From: Armillaria gallica
Lineage: Eukaryota > Basidiomycota > Agaricomycetes > Agaricales > Physalacriaceae
Direction of reading: 5' to 3'
Assembly: GCA_037576215.1 (NCBI GenBank)
Contig: JBANDB010000010.1
Coordinates: 2,294,001 to 2,358,000 of the forward strand
Length of the DNA: 64,000 nt
Shown: positions 31,556 to 42,902 of the stretch, one piece after another
How positions within the stretch are numbered: the first letter of the stretch is position 1
How the letters are laid out: every line of letters begins with the position of its first letter
Made by a program: the position numbers and the translations under genes
Notes under the pieces: generated by a model
Told to the model about the DNA's origin: nothing
The model's database searches: none
What the model saw: the letters and a program-made list of their open reading frames with translations, nothing else

Positions 31556-32308
31556 CATGACCAGCAACATTTCCTGTTCGATCTGTGGATCTACCGGAGA
31601 ACGTGAGGAGGTTGTTCAATGCAGTGGCACTATCTGATGATCTTTAGTCACAGATATGCAGCGACTACGAGCTGAGAGATACTCTAAGAAGGACACATAT
31701 TGCACGGGTTTCGGGGATTTACCCCCAAGAGTACTACAAAAGATATTCCTTGCACTCTTGGACGACGACGGGTTCAATTTCAGTGACACGAGCCAAGGAC
31801 CATGGATATTCACCTACGTATGCAGCTCCTGGCGAGCTGCCGCTCTCGACTATCCGTGCCTATGGTCCCATATCATTCTCGACACTTCCTCCTTCCGCTT
31901 GTATAGCAACAATCTCGCGGAATACTTGAAACCACACTTTCGTCGTTCCAACACGTCAAAATATCGTCGACGACATGACCCTCTCTCGCTGTTCTCCACC
32001 GTTCTCTCACGGGCTGACTCCCATGATCTGTCAGTGAACGTAGATTACTCCACAGGGAACACCGATCCCGACCAATCATTTATGATGCGGGTACTTCTCC
32101 TGCGATTGGCGCAAAAGTCGCACCAGTGGCGAACGTCTTGCTACGCTTACCGCGCTACATGGTGGACGACCTCTCCATTATTTACGGTCAGTTTCCTAAG
32201 CTCGTGAGTCTCCACCTCGCGCTATGCAATGACGCTAATGCGGGGAACCGCGATGTGATCACTCGAGATGGTGCCCATGCTGGTGGTGGTTACTCTACAA
32301 GGGTTTGA
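31556..32308 (+). pseudogene. F-box-like protein, decayed first member of a tandem array
   Basis: The start MTSNISCSICGSTGE matches the short Cys-containing N-terminus of the two downstream paralogues. After an intron-like gap, the frame from 31656 reads LPPRVLQKIFLALLDDDGFNFSD and GPWIFTYVCSSWRAAALDYPCLWS, the F-box-like core. Near 32130 the frame shifts by one: LLRLAQKSHQWRT in one frame, then LLRLPRYMVDDLSIIYGQFPKLVSLHLAL in another, aligning with paralogue residues ending MLDAVEGNIPRLSKLHIGL. It stops at 32308, without the ~300-residue LRR part. The exon 1/exon 2 phase also fails to close. Confidence 0.8.
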
Positions 32309-32624
32309 ATCTGGTATCCAGATATCGCTCCCGTACCAGCAGCTTGTGCATCTACACGACGACCGCAATTATGGATGCCAGGTCAATGCGGCTTTCCCAT
32401 CAGTTTCGTAGATCAAGGCGTGGAGCTTGAGCCCCAGTTTCAAGTCGGTAGATCACTTGTACTACGTGAATATCATGGCAATGATTAATTTCATCTTTCG
32501 CTGCAGGACCTCTTACAAGAAGTTTACTACTTAGTGATATTTCCAAGACAGGTTGTGATTTCCGTTTAAGGACGATCTCAGACTCAGGACGATGGCCCCT
32601 CTTTGGCCTCTACCGCCACCATCA
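32309..32624. other. Spacer with decayed remainder of the first F-box-like copy
   Basis: No open frame of note. Weak traces of paralogue sequence may persist after the stop at 32308, and the segment must hold the promoter of the gene at 32625. Confidence 0.35.
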
Positions 32625-34298
32625 ATGGACCAAAAAACCATTTGCGTTGCCTGTGGGGGAAAGGGATGTTTCCCTCAAAGTGTGTAATCTTTGTCTCTCC
32701 AATACCTCATTTAGCCTGAACACTTTACAGAAACCCAAAGTGAACTTGCTGCTGATATCTGCGATGTTATTTATTGCAACGAGGATCGCATGCGCCGGCT
32801 GCTTTCAGAACATGCAGAGCTAGAGAAAAGAACCGCAGAACTTCGCGTACAGCTCGCTAGCGTGTCACGACCTACGCCCGGCACCCTCCTTCCTCCCGAA
32901 GTGCTCAGCGAAATATTCGACTTTGCATTAGGGGGTGATTCTTTCAATGTGTCAGATATCAAGACCGGACCATGGGCTTTCGGCTATGTATGCAGCTCGT
33001 GGCGATTTGCCGCATGCGGTGATCCGGCAATCTGGACCTCTATCCTCATCGACAACAGATCTGTGACTGTCGGCGCCTCTGATAAAGTTTCCATCTCATA
33101 TCCTCGAAAGGACCCCGCTTCACTTTTGTCCACCGTTCTCTTCCGATCGAACCAACGCGATATCAACATCGTGTTTAACATTTCCGGAGATAAAGTCGAT
33201 CTCCCTACGAAGCAAACTATCAGACAGATGTTCCAAATCCTCATGGAAGAGTCAAAGAGATGGAAGAGTGCTTCAATCTGCGTTCCTCCTGAATTGGTAC
33301 CGATGCTCGATGCGGTAGAAGGAAACATCCCGCGTTTGTCGAAACTACACATCGGCTTATCCAACATAGGCGGATATGTTGACCCTGACATCCCACCTGT
33401 ACCTTTACCTTTGGTCGCGGCGTTCAGCGTAGCGCCAGCTTTGAAGGAGGTCTCTTTCGACGGCCTCGGCGTTGACCAAGTTGTAGACCTTCCATGGTCT
33501 CAGATGACGTCCTTAACGGATACTTGCGAATTTGTTCAGCCTCGGACATGTGCAAAAATTCTTTCCTTGTCTCTTCATCTTAAAACATTGCACCTCAGAT
33601 ATTGCAAGGAAATATACAATTCACCCATGACAGAGGCAAACAAAATTGTCAACGCTGAATTGCAGTCTCTCACTATCTGTTCCAGCTTATTCTTGGAAAA
33701 AGTGGAATTTCCACAATTGACACGATTGACCATCAGTCCTATGTACCCCATACTGAACATGCGTGACGCTATCATTACGATGATCGCCTCGTCACGATGT
33801 CGTCTCCAATACCTGCGCATGGATGGCGCCTCTATAAACGCCTGGTTTTTTGAAATCCTCGCTTCTACGCCAGAACTCACTGAGCTGGAACTTTGCTTTA
33901 CGCGATGGAATGATTCTACGCAAAACGTTGAAGATTTTGTCCCTCATGTGGATGCACGAACCGAAAGCGGACATTATTGTGTCATACCTCTTCTACAGTC
34001 CTTGAACGTTTTAGTTCGGGGAGATAGTATGAACTGTAAGTATAGGTCTCTAGACTCTATGTTTGTAGATATGGTGGCGTCGAGATGTAGGCACGGAGCT
34101 CTGAAGTCAGTGGTGTTTGAGGCCCAGACTGACAAGGTGCTGGGTTGGCTTGGACAAGATGGTACCATGCGACTTAGGACGCTGAAGGACGAGGGTTTTT
34201 ACATCTCTATTTGTACCACGTCCAAGGACTACCCCTACATAACCGGTCACTGGGATCCCCGATTCGTTCAGGAAGAACGGCGACGTATATATGTATAA
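32625..34298 (+). CDS. F-box-like/LRR protein, 540 aa
   Basis: Exon 1 32625–32679, intron GTGTGT...TACAG (51 nt), exon 2 32731–34298; 1623 nt, frame closed. Layout: an unusual short Cys-rich N-terminus (ICVACGGKGC); a coiled-coil segment (MRRLLSEHAELEKRTAELR); an F-box-like domain at about 75–130 (LPPEVLSEIFDFALGGDSF, GPWAFGYVCSSWRFAACGDP, WTSILID); then irregular leucine-rich strands to the end (LKTLHLRY, LQSLTICSSLFLEKVEFPQLTRL, TPELTELELCF). Such proteins are presumed substrate adaptors of SCF ubiquitin ligases, with the LRR part choosing the target; the target is unknown. An in-frame ATG at 32592 would add 11 residues. Nearest paralogue is the next gene (34597–36276), with the intron at the same codon. 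Confidence 0.85.
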
Positions 34299-34596
34299 AA
34301 TATAGTTTCTCTTGATAACGGCCCTACTCATTACTATCCGAACAATTAAATATTTGTGCCTGCCGTACGAGCACTTAGGCGGGACATCCTTTTATGGTTC
34401 GATCACACCCGGCACGTCAAAATATTGCTTCTTTCACCTCGACTGCCACCATCGCCACGTCGCCTCGCGGTCTGAAGGGCTTCATTCCAAAATAATGTGC
34501 CAAATATTGACTTTATCTGTGCCTGATGCAGCTGACGCGCAATTCTAGAGAAAACTGTGTGAATCGTTGCAGTCAAGACGCGGTTATTTTGCGTTG
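34299..34596. other. Intergenic spacer between tandem paralogues
   Basis: About 300 bp between the two F-box-like genes. No feature beyond the presumed promoter and terminator. Confidence 0.4.
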
Positions 34597-36276
34597 ATGG
34601 ACGGAGGAGGGGTATGCTTATATTGTGGCGGAAAGGGATGCTTGCCACCTAGTAAGATCTCTTTTCTTTTAAGTATACTGCAAAGTGCTGACGACAAGCT
34701 AGAAACTAAAGAAACCATCGCTGCAGAGATCTGTATGCTCATTCAAGACAACGATCACCGCATGCGTCTTCTGCACTCGGAGATCATCATGCTGAGCCAA
34801 CGAAACGAAGGACTTCGCCAAAATCTTGCTTCCTTGTCATCTCCTCCCGACACGACGCCCAACTACCGTTTTCCATCTGAAGTGTTGAGCCAAATATTTG
34901 GGATGGCGCTGGAAAGCGAATCTTTCAATGTATCGGACACAAAGAAGGGTCCGTGGCTGTTCAGCCATGTGTGTCGACCATGGAGGTCTGCGGCATGCGG
35001 CGATCCGACTCTCTGGACCTCTATCATCGTCGACGACAGCTCTGCTCACGTCCCTACGTACTCGACGGTTCAATATCCGACTCTCTCATCTATCACCAAA
35101 CCTCGCAAAGATTCTGCTTCCCTGTTATCTACTGTACTATCCCGTTCAAATCAGCGCGACCTCAGCATAGTGTTCAATGTTTCCAACAACAAAGTCGATA
35201 TCCAGACTAAGACGACGATTATAGCGCTCCTACAAAAAGTCCTGGAGCATTCAGCGCGATGGAAGGATATCAGTATCTGTGTGCCCTTTGAATTGATTTG
35301 CATGCTCAACGCCGTGGAAGGCAGTGTCACTCATCTTAAGAAGCTACACGTCGCTTTCGCCGATGTCCCAGCCGTCCTCTTGTTTTCGATAACGGCTTTC
35401 AAAGCGGCGCCAGCTTTGAAGGAGGTCTCTTTTGAAGGAATTCATGTTGACAAGTTCAAGGGTCTGCCATGGTCTCAGGTGACATCCCTAACGGATGTCC
35501 GTGAGAGCGCAGGAAGCTACAGATCGTACACGAGTATCCTTTCATCGGCCCCTCATCTCCACACGTTGATCTTCAAGTACCGTTCCGAACGTCATCTCGT
35601 GATGGACGGGGACTCCATTGTCCATGCCGGTTTGAAGTCCCTCACCGTTTGTTCCAACGTTTTCATGGAACAAGTGGAACTTCCACAATTGACAAGCTTG
35701 ATGGTGACGCCTCCCTTGACAGACCACGATATCAATGATCACATCATTGCTCTAATCACTTCGTCTGGATGTCAACTCCAATTTCTGCACGACTTTGCGA
35801 TCATAGATAACGATCTTTTCGGGATCCTCGACTCTACACCGGGACTCGTTCATCTGAAACTCAACTATCCTCAGTGCCACCGTGTACATAGCGAGTCATT
35901 CAACGATTTTGCGCAGCGTATGGAGGAGTGCTCCGACAGCGGGGAACATGAACTCCTTCCGGCTCTGCAGTCGTCGGAGATTACCATCCAGAACGAGGAT
36001 CGTATAGCTACGTCTCCTTTTGGCTTTATCGATTCCGACTTGGTCGACATGGTCATATCGAGATGGAATATCGGTGCATTGAAATTATTCAGGTTTGAGG
36101 CCGATACTACCCGAGTACTAGAGGGTCTTACGATAGAGGGAGTCGCTGGGCTTAAGAAGGTGAAGGATGAGGGGCTCAGTATAGCGGTTGTTACCACGTC
36201 GAAGGGGCTTTGTTATACTACTGGTCACTGGGATCTTCGGTTTGATCAGGAAGATCATCGTCGCGTTTACGTCTGA
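34597..36276 (+). CDS. F-box-like/LRR protein, 542 aa, tandem paralogue
   Basis: Exon 1 34597–34651, intron GTAAGA...CTAG (51 nt, so its sequence is also open in frame), exon 2 34703–36276; 1629 nt. It has the same plan as its neighbour: Cys motif (VCLYCGGKGC), coiled coil (HSEIIMLSQRNEGLRQNL), F-box-like domain (FPSEVLSQIFGMALESESF, GPWLFSHVCRPWRSAACGDPTLW), LRR-like strands, and a closely matching C-terminus (TTSKGLCYTTGHWDLRF versus TTSKDYPYITGHWDPRF). Exon 1 has exactly the same length (55 nt) in both genes. The paralogy with 31556–32308 and 32625–34298 shows a local tandem expansion, typical of agaricomycete F-box families. Function as an SCF adaptor is inferred from the domain only. Confidence 0.85.
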   Translation: MDGGGVCLYCGGKGCLPPSKISFLLSILQSADDKLETKETIAAEICMLIQDNDHRMRLLHSEIIMLSQRNEGLRQNLASLSSPPDTTPNYRFPSEVLSQIFGMALESESFNVSDTKKGPWLFSHVCRPWRSAACGDPTLWTSIIVDDSSAHVPTYSTVQYPTLSSITKPRKDSASLLSTVLSRSNQRDLSIVFNVSNNKVDIQTKTTIIALLQKVLEHSARWKDISICVPFELICMLNAVEGSVTHLKKLHVAFADVPAVLLFSITAFKAAPALKEVSFEGIHVDKFKGLPWSQVTSLTDVRESAGSYRSYTSILSSAPHLHTLIFKYRSERHLVMDGDSIVHAGLKSLTVCSNVFMEQVELPQLTSLMVTPPLTDHDINDHIIALITSSGCQLQFLHDFAIIDNDLFGILDSTPGLVHLKLNYPQCHRVHSESFNDFAQRMEECSDSGEHELLPALQSSEITIQNEDRIATSPFGFIDSDLVDMVISRWNIGALKLFRFEADTTRVLEGLTIEGVAGLKKVKDEGLSIAVVTTSKGLCYTTGHWDLRFDQEDHRRVYV

Positions 36277-36914
36277 GTTGTATTATTTCTTTAGCTGCTA
36301 ACCTTAGTTTTTCAAACTGAATCCTTATCATAGATTACTTTATATCATGTATTTGCCAGCTCAGAATGCCAGCCTGGTCTAAGATGCAACTTGAAGTAGA
36401 CTCTGCTGCTCCACGCTTGGTTTCCAAAGTGTGAAAATGCCATTAGATTAGATATTTCTTCTAGCCTCGGTATTCGAAACGCGAGGGGCCTCTAAGACGA
36501 TATTGCATTATTGGGCACTCTACATTACGCGACGCGGGACAGAATCACGTGGGCGTGGCGACCATATTCCGGGCTTCTATTTCAAATTACAATCCAACCC
36601 CATCCACCAGTAATAATTGCCTTGGAAGCGTCCAAGCGCGAGGCGCTTCTGGCTGTATCAAATCAGATGTGATGGCGTTCAGGATCCTGGCTCACAGCAT
36701 TCGGTTCCAGCGTTTCGGGCACACTGGGTCTGGGCGCTAAACGTTATCCGCAGGCTTTGAACAGTGTGTTTTGCGATACGTGTTTGACTGTGTCCCCTCG
36801 TCTCGCAGCCTTCTTACCCCTGTGCAGATTGTTCGACGCTATGATGAAAATAAATCCGACAAGAGTTATTGAGAAACGGAAACGAAGTCGAAGAATGCGT
36901 CGTCGTCAGAGGTT
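36277..36914. other. Intergenic region
   Basis: No supportable gene. A plus frame at 36757 (MNSVFCDTC...) runs into the duplicated segment and probably contains a scrambled piece of the 3' end of the leucine-rich gene family seen at 22628–23936. Confidence 0.3.
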
Positions 36915-38250
36915 ACGGATGACAGTGCAGATGACAATGATGGGGAAATATATCAGATGCGTCAAACTAGGAGCGAAGGAAAAAATTGTTATAGATGTAG
37001 TATCTGTAGCCTACTGAAAAACTCTGTGTTTGCATATTGTTCAACACGTGGATGAAGAGAAACCAGAGAAGAAATGATAATCATTGAAAAACGACGAGAA
37101 GCCGATTAGAAGCCGAAGTACTCCGGGCCGATTCCCGAAACAGGGCGGAAAGTTTGCCGCCGGCAAACAACCTTTCCTTCCTTCCCATCATGGTTGACCG
37201 TCGTCGCCGCTGCCTATGATGTACTATTACTATTCCAGACTATGCCGCCTTCAATATCAATATTCAGTCTGATACTCTTTGATTCTTCTGCTTTTGAACT
37301 GGCCCACACAATGAGTGCTGACTTCCACCAACGAGCATCGAATCGTTCCTTGGGATGGTATCGCATATTGGGGTACTAAGCGGCGAGAAGGTACGTTTCT
37401 GTACTTTATGAGTACTATAGGTGATGCTTACCGTCTTGTTCTCGGTTTTAGTAACTATATGCGCTCCTAATTGGCGTAATTTCCTGTTGGATGGCAGCCT
37501 TGGACCCACCAGATTTATTGTCATTCCGCACATGCCAAACGATACTTTTACCCGAACACGCGTCATCAATAATTGGTATGAAATCGTCGCAGAGAGGTAT
37601 GCTATCGTTCAGCCTGACGTACAGCTATTGATTATACCCTTAAGTTCTAGTGAAGGAAAACTGTAAACCATCTTGCCCATGGAACGGTTAGCGAGAGCCG
37701 AGTCCAACCGTACTTTCCAAACCTTGCCCAGCCTAAGCCTGTTCACCCTTGATCATAGGACATCGTTGTCCAACGTGTTCGTATCTGTATCATATACATA
37801 GCTTGGAATGTGTCACTGACGAATTAATCACAGGACAACCCTCCGGAATATATCGGGCGTGACGATAGCAGTTATCGGGGTGCGTTCGGAGGTACTCAGT
37901 GTTACGCTGAAGCTTCATATTGGATACGTAGTTCTCCTATCAACGAACCTCTGAAGCCCAGGTGTTCAAAATACCTTGTTGTGGATCGGTCTCAATTTTT
38001 TCCCGCAAAAACCGCAAACGTCGGTTCTGAGAATATAAACTTTCGGCGCAAACTGATTTTCTCTTCTACAGGTCCGTCTCCCAGCATAGCATACTTGATC
38101 TTGGACCGGGTATCTTCCTTACGTTCACTGATATCTTGCAAGCTCTATCGTTACTTTTTACTTTTTCATAGAAATTTCAAATTCACACGGAATCCAGCCC
38201 TGGCTTCGATTTATGATTCAGGTTGCTTCAATCATTGACGCGTGGAGCTT
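36915..38250. repeat. Segmental duplication, copy 2 (partner 23900–25320)
   Basis: It begins in GGTTACGGATGACAGTGCAG, matching the acidic C-terminal codons of the gene at 22628–23936, so copy 2 carries a severed 3' end of that gene plus the downstream ~1.3 kb. Shared blocks include GCCGATT-GAAGCCGAAG, TTTGCCGCCGGCAAAC, ATCGAATCGTTCCTTGGGAT, GCTCCTAATTGGCGT and TCTGGAATCCAG-like 3' sequence. The frames in the middle are broken differently in the two copies. Confidence 0.8.
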
Positions 38251-38642
38251 GAGTTTGAGGCGCCATAGCTATCCGAACCATTGAATGTCTGCTCAAACGT
38301 CCAAGAAAAGCAAAGTGGCGTTACGGTACCTTGTTCTTTTCGGTATCTCGCGCCAAGTAGCATTCTCGGTATATTCTCTCTATTGTATCCGGGAATACAA
38401 TGGTTTTGTCTCCTTCGATATTGCCTTTGAGGCAGACAGATCTGATCTCGTGTCCATCACAAGGGCGACATTGATGTGACGTTCAAAGATCAGCGCCCTT
38501 CTTTTCGCTTCCTTATCATCCCCCTTACCCACCAACGACCACCAGCCAAGTCCTCACATAAAACTTTTCGCCTAGCTCTTCTTCTGGCAGGTTAATTTTA
38601 CCCGTCTTTATTCCCTTCCGTATACTGACTCTTCTGCAGGAA
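38251..38642. other. Upstream region of the kinase-like gene
   Basis: A 64-codon ATG frame at 38285 has no support. CT-rich leader sequence (TTCTTCTGGCAGG) precedes the ATG at 38643. Confidence 0.35.
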
Positions 38643-40602
38643 ATGCAAAATGACGGAAAGTTGGAAGAGACGCGCGTTGGCAACAGCAAGAAAGCCGATA
38701 ATATCGTCAGCTCTCAGTTGAATGATGCCACCAAACCACTTCCTCCACCCGAAGCTGCGCTACCGCGAGTGTCGATTTCTTCTGCCAAGAAGCGCGTCGT
38801 TCGTTGTATCTGGCCCCGAGATCCCGAAGGACCTGCGATGGCTGCGAGCCAACTACCTCACGGTAAGGTCGCTGGGAACAACCAACGGAACTGGGGCGCT
38901 ACGCTTGATGATTTCTACTGGGTACAACGCATTCCTGAAGTTCCGAGCGGCTTAACCAGGATGAGCGGGAGCAGGCTGGCGGCGTGGATGAAAGAGACTG
39001 GCGAGGTCGAATATGCAAAAGAGGAGATCGAGTGGGCTGACGCGGAGGATCAACCTCGAGAGATTCTTCCATGTGATGTAGGGCGCCTTCTGGAGGACCG
39101 CGACCCAAGCATCTTCACCTCAAGACCCTTGGAGCACTTGGACGTGTTTTCCCGCACGGAGAGTGATGAAAAGGTAGCTTTTCTCTTTCCTTTTGGTTCT
39201 TCGTTGATTTCCCAGTACAGATTCTTTCTCAAGTGAGGCACCCGGAGAACAAAGCCCATCCTTTTCAACCACGAATACCGTTTCACCTTCTACCACAGAA
39301 GCTCATCGTCCACGATGAAGGCGACACTCTTCGAGTTTCAAAAGGTGATCCCCCCTTCAGCCTATCACCACGAAAGAAAATTCATGTGTACCGACTACAT
39401 CTCTCATCTCCTGCGAAAGAACGTGCCCTCCGACAGCGTGCGCTTGTCCAGAAAAATCATGCTGCCGCCAATTCTGAGGGTGGCATGCTCTTCGTCCCTT
39501 CTTCTCTTGAACCCCCCAACCCCTCTCCATCTAGCTACATGGGCCCAGATTCTAAGGCGATCTTGGCCAAATTTCCGAAAAAGCCAGAGCCACCACTTTC
39601 CACCCCAGAGGCGCACCTCTACCTTTCTTCCCAGCGCATCATTGGACGAGGACACCACTCCGCCGTGTACAGCGCTGAGTGGGAAATACCTCGTACATGG
39701 CTACCCAGTTTCCGGCCCCGGGTTTGTGAACAATGTGCCTCCCTTGCGACTTTGGAGAAGCTGAAGAAGGACATGCCAGACGTGGAAGTGGACGAGACAG
39801 AATATGTCGGGAAACAGATCTCGACGTTTCTCAACGAGTTGGCAAGACGATCGGCAACGACGGGCTTCTTACACGAGGACACCAGCAAGACGAAGATGAG
39901 GTGTGGGGGCTCGGTGCGACAGATCGACATCGATGTGCAGTGGCAGGGTCCTGGGACGTACTGCAAGCACGAAACTTGCCGAAGCAACAAGACAACGTTT
40001 CGTACGCTTGTTTCAGCAAAGCTATCCATCAAACGCGATGATCATCTAAAGCAGGAAGCCAAGAATTACCAGAAGTTCCCGGCCCATTTCTTCCAGCACT
40101 GGAATGGATACAACATCGTCCCACCGTTGCATGATCCGACTCCTATTGGGGCGGTTGTTCCGCAGTTTATGGGTACTATGTACCGGAGAAGGGTGACGGC
40201 GATCAGGGATACCTGAGTCCTATCTTGTTGTTAGAAGATTGCGGGACGCCTATCGATGTCGAGGCGTTGGACATTGATGATAGGTTCACATCACGTCATC
40301 TGTATCACTTTGACCTTTTGCTGATGACTGTTTTTGACAGGCAGGAATGCGCCTCCTTGCTCTTCCGTTTCCACAACGAAGGGTGGTTGCATGGGTCGGT
40401 ATATGCGAGGAATATCGTGATGCAGCATGGAGACATCCAAGATTGGCCGGCGTACAAGAGACACTCGGATCGGAGGTTCAGGTTGATTGACTTTGGGCGA
40501 TCAGAGAAGGGGGATACGACAATTGAGTCGTGGACCGCGCAGCAATTGTTGATGGTAGGGAAGTGTGAACGCGTCGGAGAATTGAGGAAAACTACTGGGT
40601 AG
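38643..40602 (+). pseudogene. Protein-kinase-like gene with one apparent frameshift
   Basis: Exon 1 38643–39173, intron 39174–39220, exon 2 39221–40283, intron 40284–40340, exon 3 40341–40602. The N-terminal ~300 residues are not recognised. A Gly-rich loop (IIGRGHHSAVYSAEW) then begins a kinase-like fold, with a hinge-like ILLLEDCGTPID, a catalytic-loop-like HNEGWLHGSVYARNIVMQHGD and a DFG-equivalent FRLIDFGRSEKG. The loop has H-G-S-V in place of HRD, as in the atypical kinase-like families expanded in basidiomycetes. The frame fails once: at CCGCAGTTTATGGG (40159–40172) one T appears to be missing, so the upstream frame ends at 40216 while the motif-bearing frame resumes in another register. 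All splice sites are intact, so a sequencing or assembly error is as likely as inactivation. Confidence 0.75.
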
Positions 40603-40991
40603 AGGTGTTTCTTTCTTGCTTTGCGTACTACTGAATTTTCGTTGTCCTCGCAGCTATCGCGTACGTCGGCGCTCAATGACGAGATAGGGAAACCAATATA
40701 TTGGTGTGTTTCGCTGGTATTTCTTTGGTAGATTTTGACAACGACGGTAGACGGATAGCTCAAGGGTTGGTCATCGTTTCGTACTCGGCAATTCGAGTCA
40801 GCAATTTGTGGCTTGCGAATTCTAAAGTTAACCCGGGCGTTTGCTATAGACGATAGAGTAGCTGTAGAACGGGCATAGGCACGCGCAATGTTACCGATCA
40901 TCGGACCTACGCCACGGGGACTTGACGGAGAAACATGAATTTTTTCGTTTGTTGAACTATCATCATCCCTTTACGGGTGCAGCTGCGAAGT
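40603..40991. other. Intergenic spacer
   Basis: No gene. It carries the 3' flank of the kinase-like gene and the promoter of the MYND gene. Confidence 0.4.
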
Positions 40992-42902
40992 ATGGAGACG
41001 TTATTGGTACTTGCTTGTCTTCTTTAGTACTTATCCTTTCTGATAATTATTCTAGCAATCCGCACGCGAAGGATCCGTCTCAGCGCTGGCCGTTCTTGCT
41101 GCTCGTGCCCAAGACGCACGGGTATTTTCAGAGATACTACCCGTCGTATGCGACCACATTAGCCACAACCCTGCTCCTTCAAATGCTGGATATCCAATCT
41201 CCGGCACATCTTTAGCTGTAGTCGTTCAATGCTTCAAAGCACTAAGTCGGGGTTTCAACAAGGAAACATGTCAAGATCCTGGTTTGGGGCGCGCAGTCGC
41301 AGCTCTGTGTCCAAGAGCCTGTGAATGGCTCCTGTTTTCAATGCGACACTACCTTCTAAACCCTCTTGCTGGTACCGTGATGGGTGATGATTCACTCGGA
41401 AATGACCTAATATCCGCCCTAACGTCGTTTTTCTCCTTCATCTCCGAAATCCCGCCCCTGCTCTTTATCATGGTCAACCATCCTGGTTTTGCTCGTACCA
41501 TAACGGAAGCGTGGCTTTTCGCATTTAAGCACGACCACCAGATTAGCCTGGACCACGTGTCACATATCATTACATGCGTCTCGAAATCCGCCGAACCAGG
41601 AGTTGAACAATGGAAGACAGAGCACCTACACACGCTCGAGACATCTCCTCTGGATGTAGTCTCTATCACCCTCGATAACGTTGTCGCCACACTCCAGGAA
41701 ACGCAGCGGGTTCAATGGCTGTTCCTTGAGTCAAACCTCACCATGATGATCTACTGCTTCAGTATATCTACCACTCTCAGGTATCGATACCTGGCCTCAA
41801 ACTCTGTCCCATGGACATGCCGTCTCATGCGACACTTCTGTTCTCATCGGGTGATGGAGCGAATCTCACGGGATCAAGATGACCTCGAGCTTAGACTCGG
41901 TGCAGGCCTTCTTTGCCAATCTTCCGAATACCTCATGAACGCTTTCTACGAAAACTATACTTGGATTGCCCAGGCACTCCAATGTCACCTTCTCCAGACT
42001 CTCATGAGATGCCAGCTGTTCGTAGAGCGATTTGGAGATGCTGATAACGGCCCGCATACCCTCAAGGGAACATTTACTGCTGTCATCAATAAAATCAACA
42101 CGTTCCTTCTATACCGACCTGTGACACGACAGGCACGGAAAGCGCTTGATAGGATTGAATGCCTGGAAGTGTCGGGGTGGATAGACTCCATCCCAGAGAG
42201 CGATTCTCTTGGACTGGCCTGGACGCAGCTCAAGAAGGCGGTCGCTTCTAGATGGAACACAAGGGATTATCACGTCTCCGAACAGGATAACTTAGAATGT
42301 ATGAATGACGAGGTATGCACCTGGATATCTTTTAAACTGGATACTGAGGAGCATTTCATTATAGTGCACCAGGATAGGGATGTATGACTCGTTGATGTGC
42401 TGCGCCGGTTGCTATTGGGTGCATTACTGCTCGAAGAAATGTCAAAAGGCTTCGTGGCCATCTCACAAGGAGGAGTGTCAAGATATACGAACCAAAAGAC
42501 GAAGTAGGTATAAGTCTCTTCCGTATCTTTCTTCTTTGTTCTGAATGCCTCACAGCCGGCCAGCCCATCCCACCATCTCCCAGGGATCTCGAATTTATCC
42601 GGGAAATAGTAGCAGACGACATTCAGAACCACAAGATACGCATCGACGCTTTGAAGAAACAGTTCCTAAAAAAACATCCATCTCGAAAGAAGAAGAGGTT
42701 TCCACTGCCACTTGTCTTGGAGATGAACTACAGGGATGTTCCCCTAGAGATCAGCGTGTCATCGATGGACAAGTACCGGTATGAGGATTCCTGGCAGTAT
42801 CTGCTTGATGAGTCTTCGCTTACTGGAGGGGCGATCGTTCATATGTCTCTCCCTTGTGGGCCGGACGACCTAGAACATCTCGATCTGGTGTTCGTTGAAT
42901 AG
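40992..42902 (+). CDS. MYND-finger protein, 585 aa
   Basis: Exons 40992–41006, 41056–42312, 42365–42503 and 42556–42902 total 1758 nt with all phases consistent. Exon 1 encodes only METLL. The long exon is an alpha-helical, Leu/Trp-rich solenoid-like region. A MYND zinc finger spans about 420–462 (CMNDEC ... CCAGC ... YCSKKCQKASWPSHKEEC) and is split by an intron after the first Cys. The C-terminal ~115 residues are basic then acidic (LKKHPSRKKKRF ... HLDLVFVE). MYND fingers usually bind proline-rich peptides of partner proteins; no SET domain is present, so this is not a SMYD methyltransferase. The convergent neighbour at 43705–45698 has the same architecture, including a 15-nt first exon. 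Confidence 0.85.
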
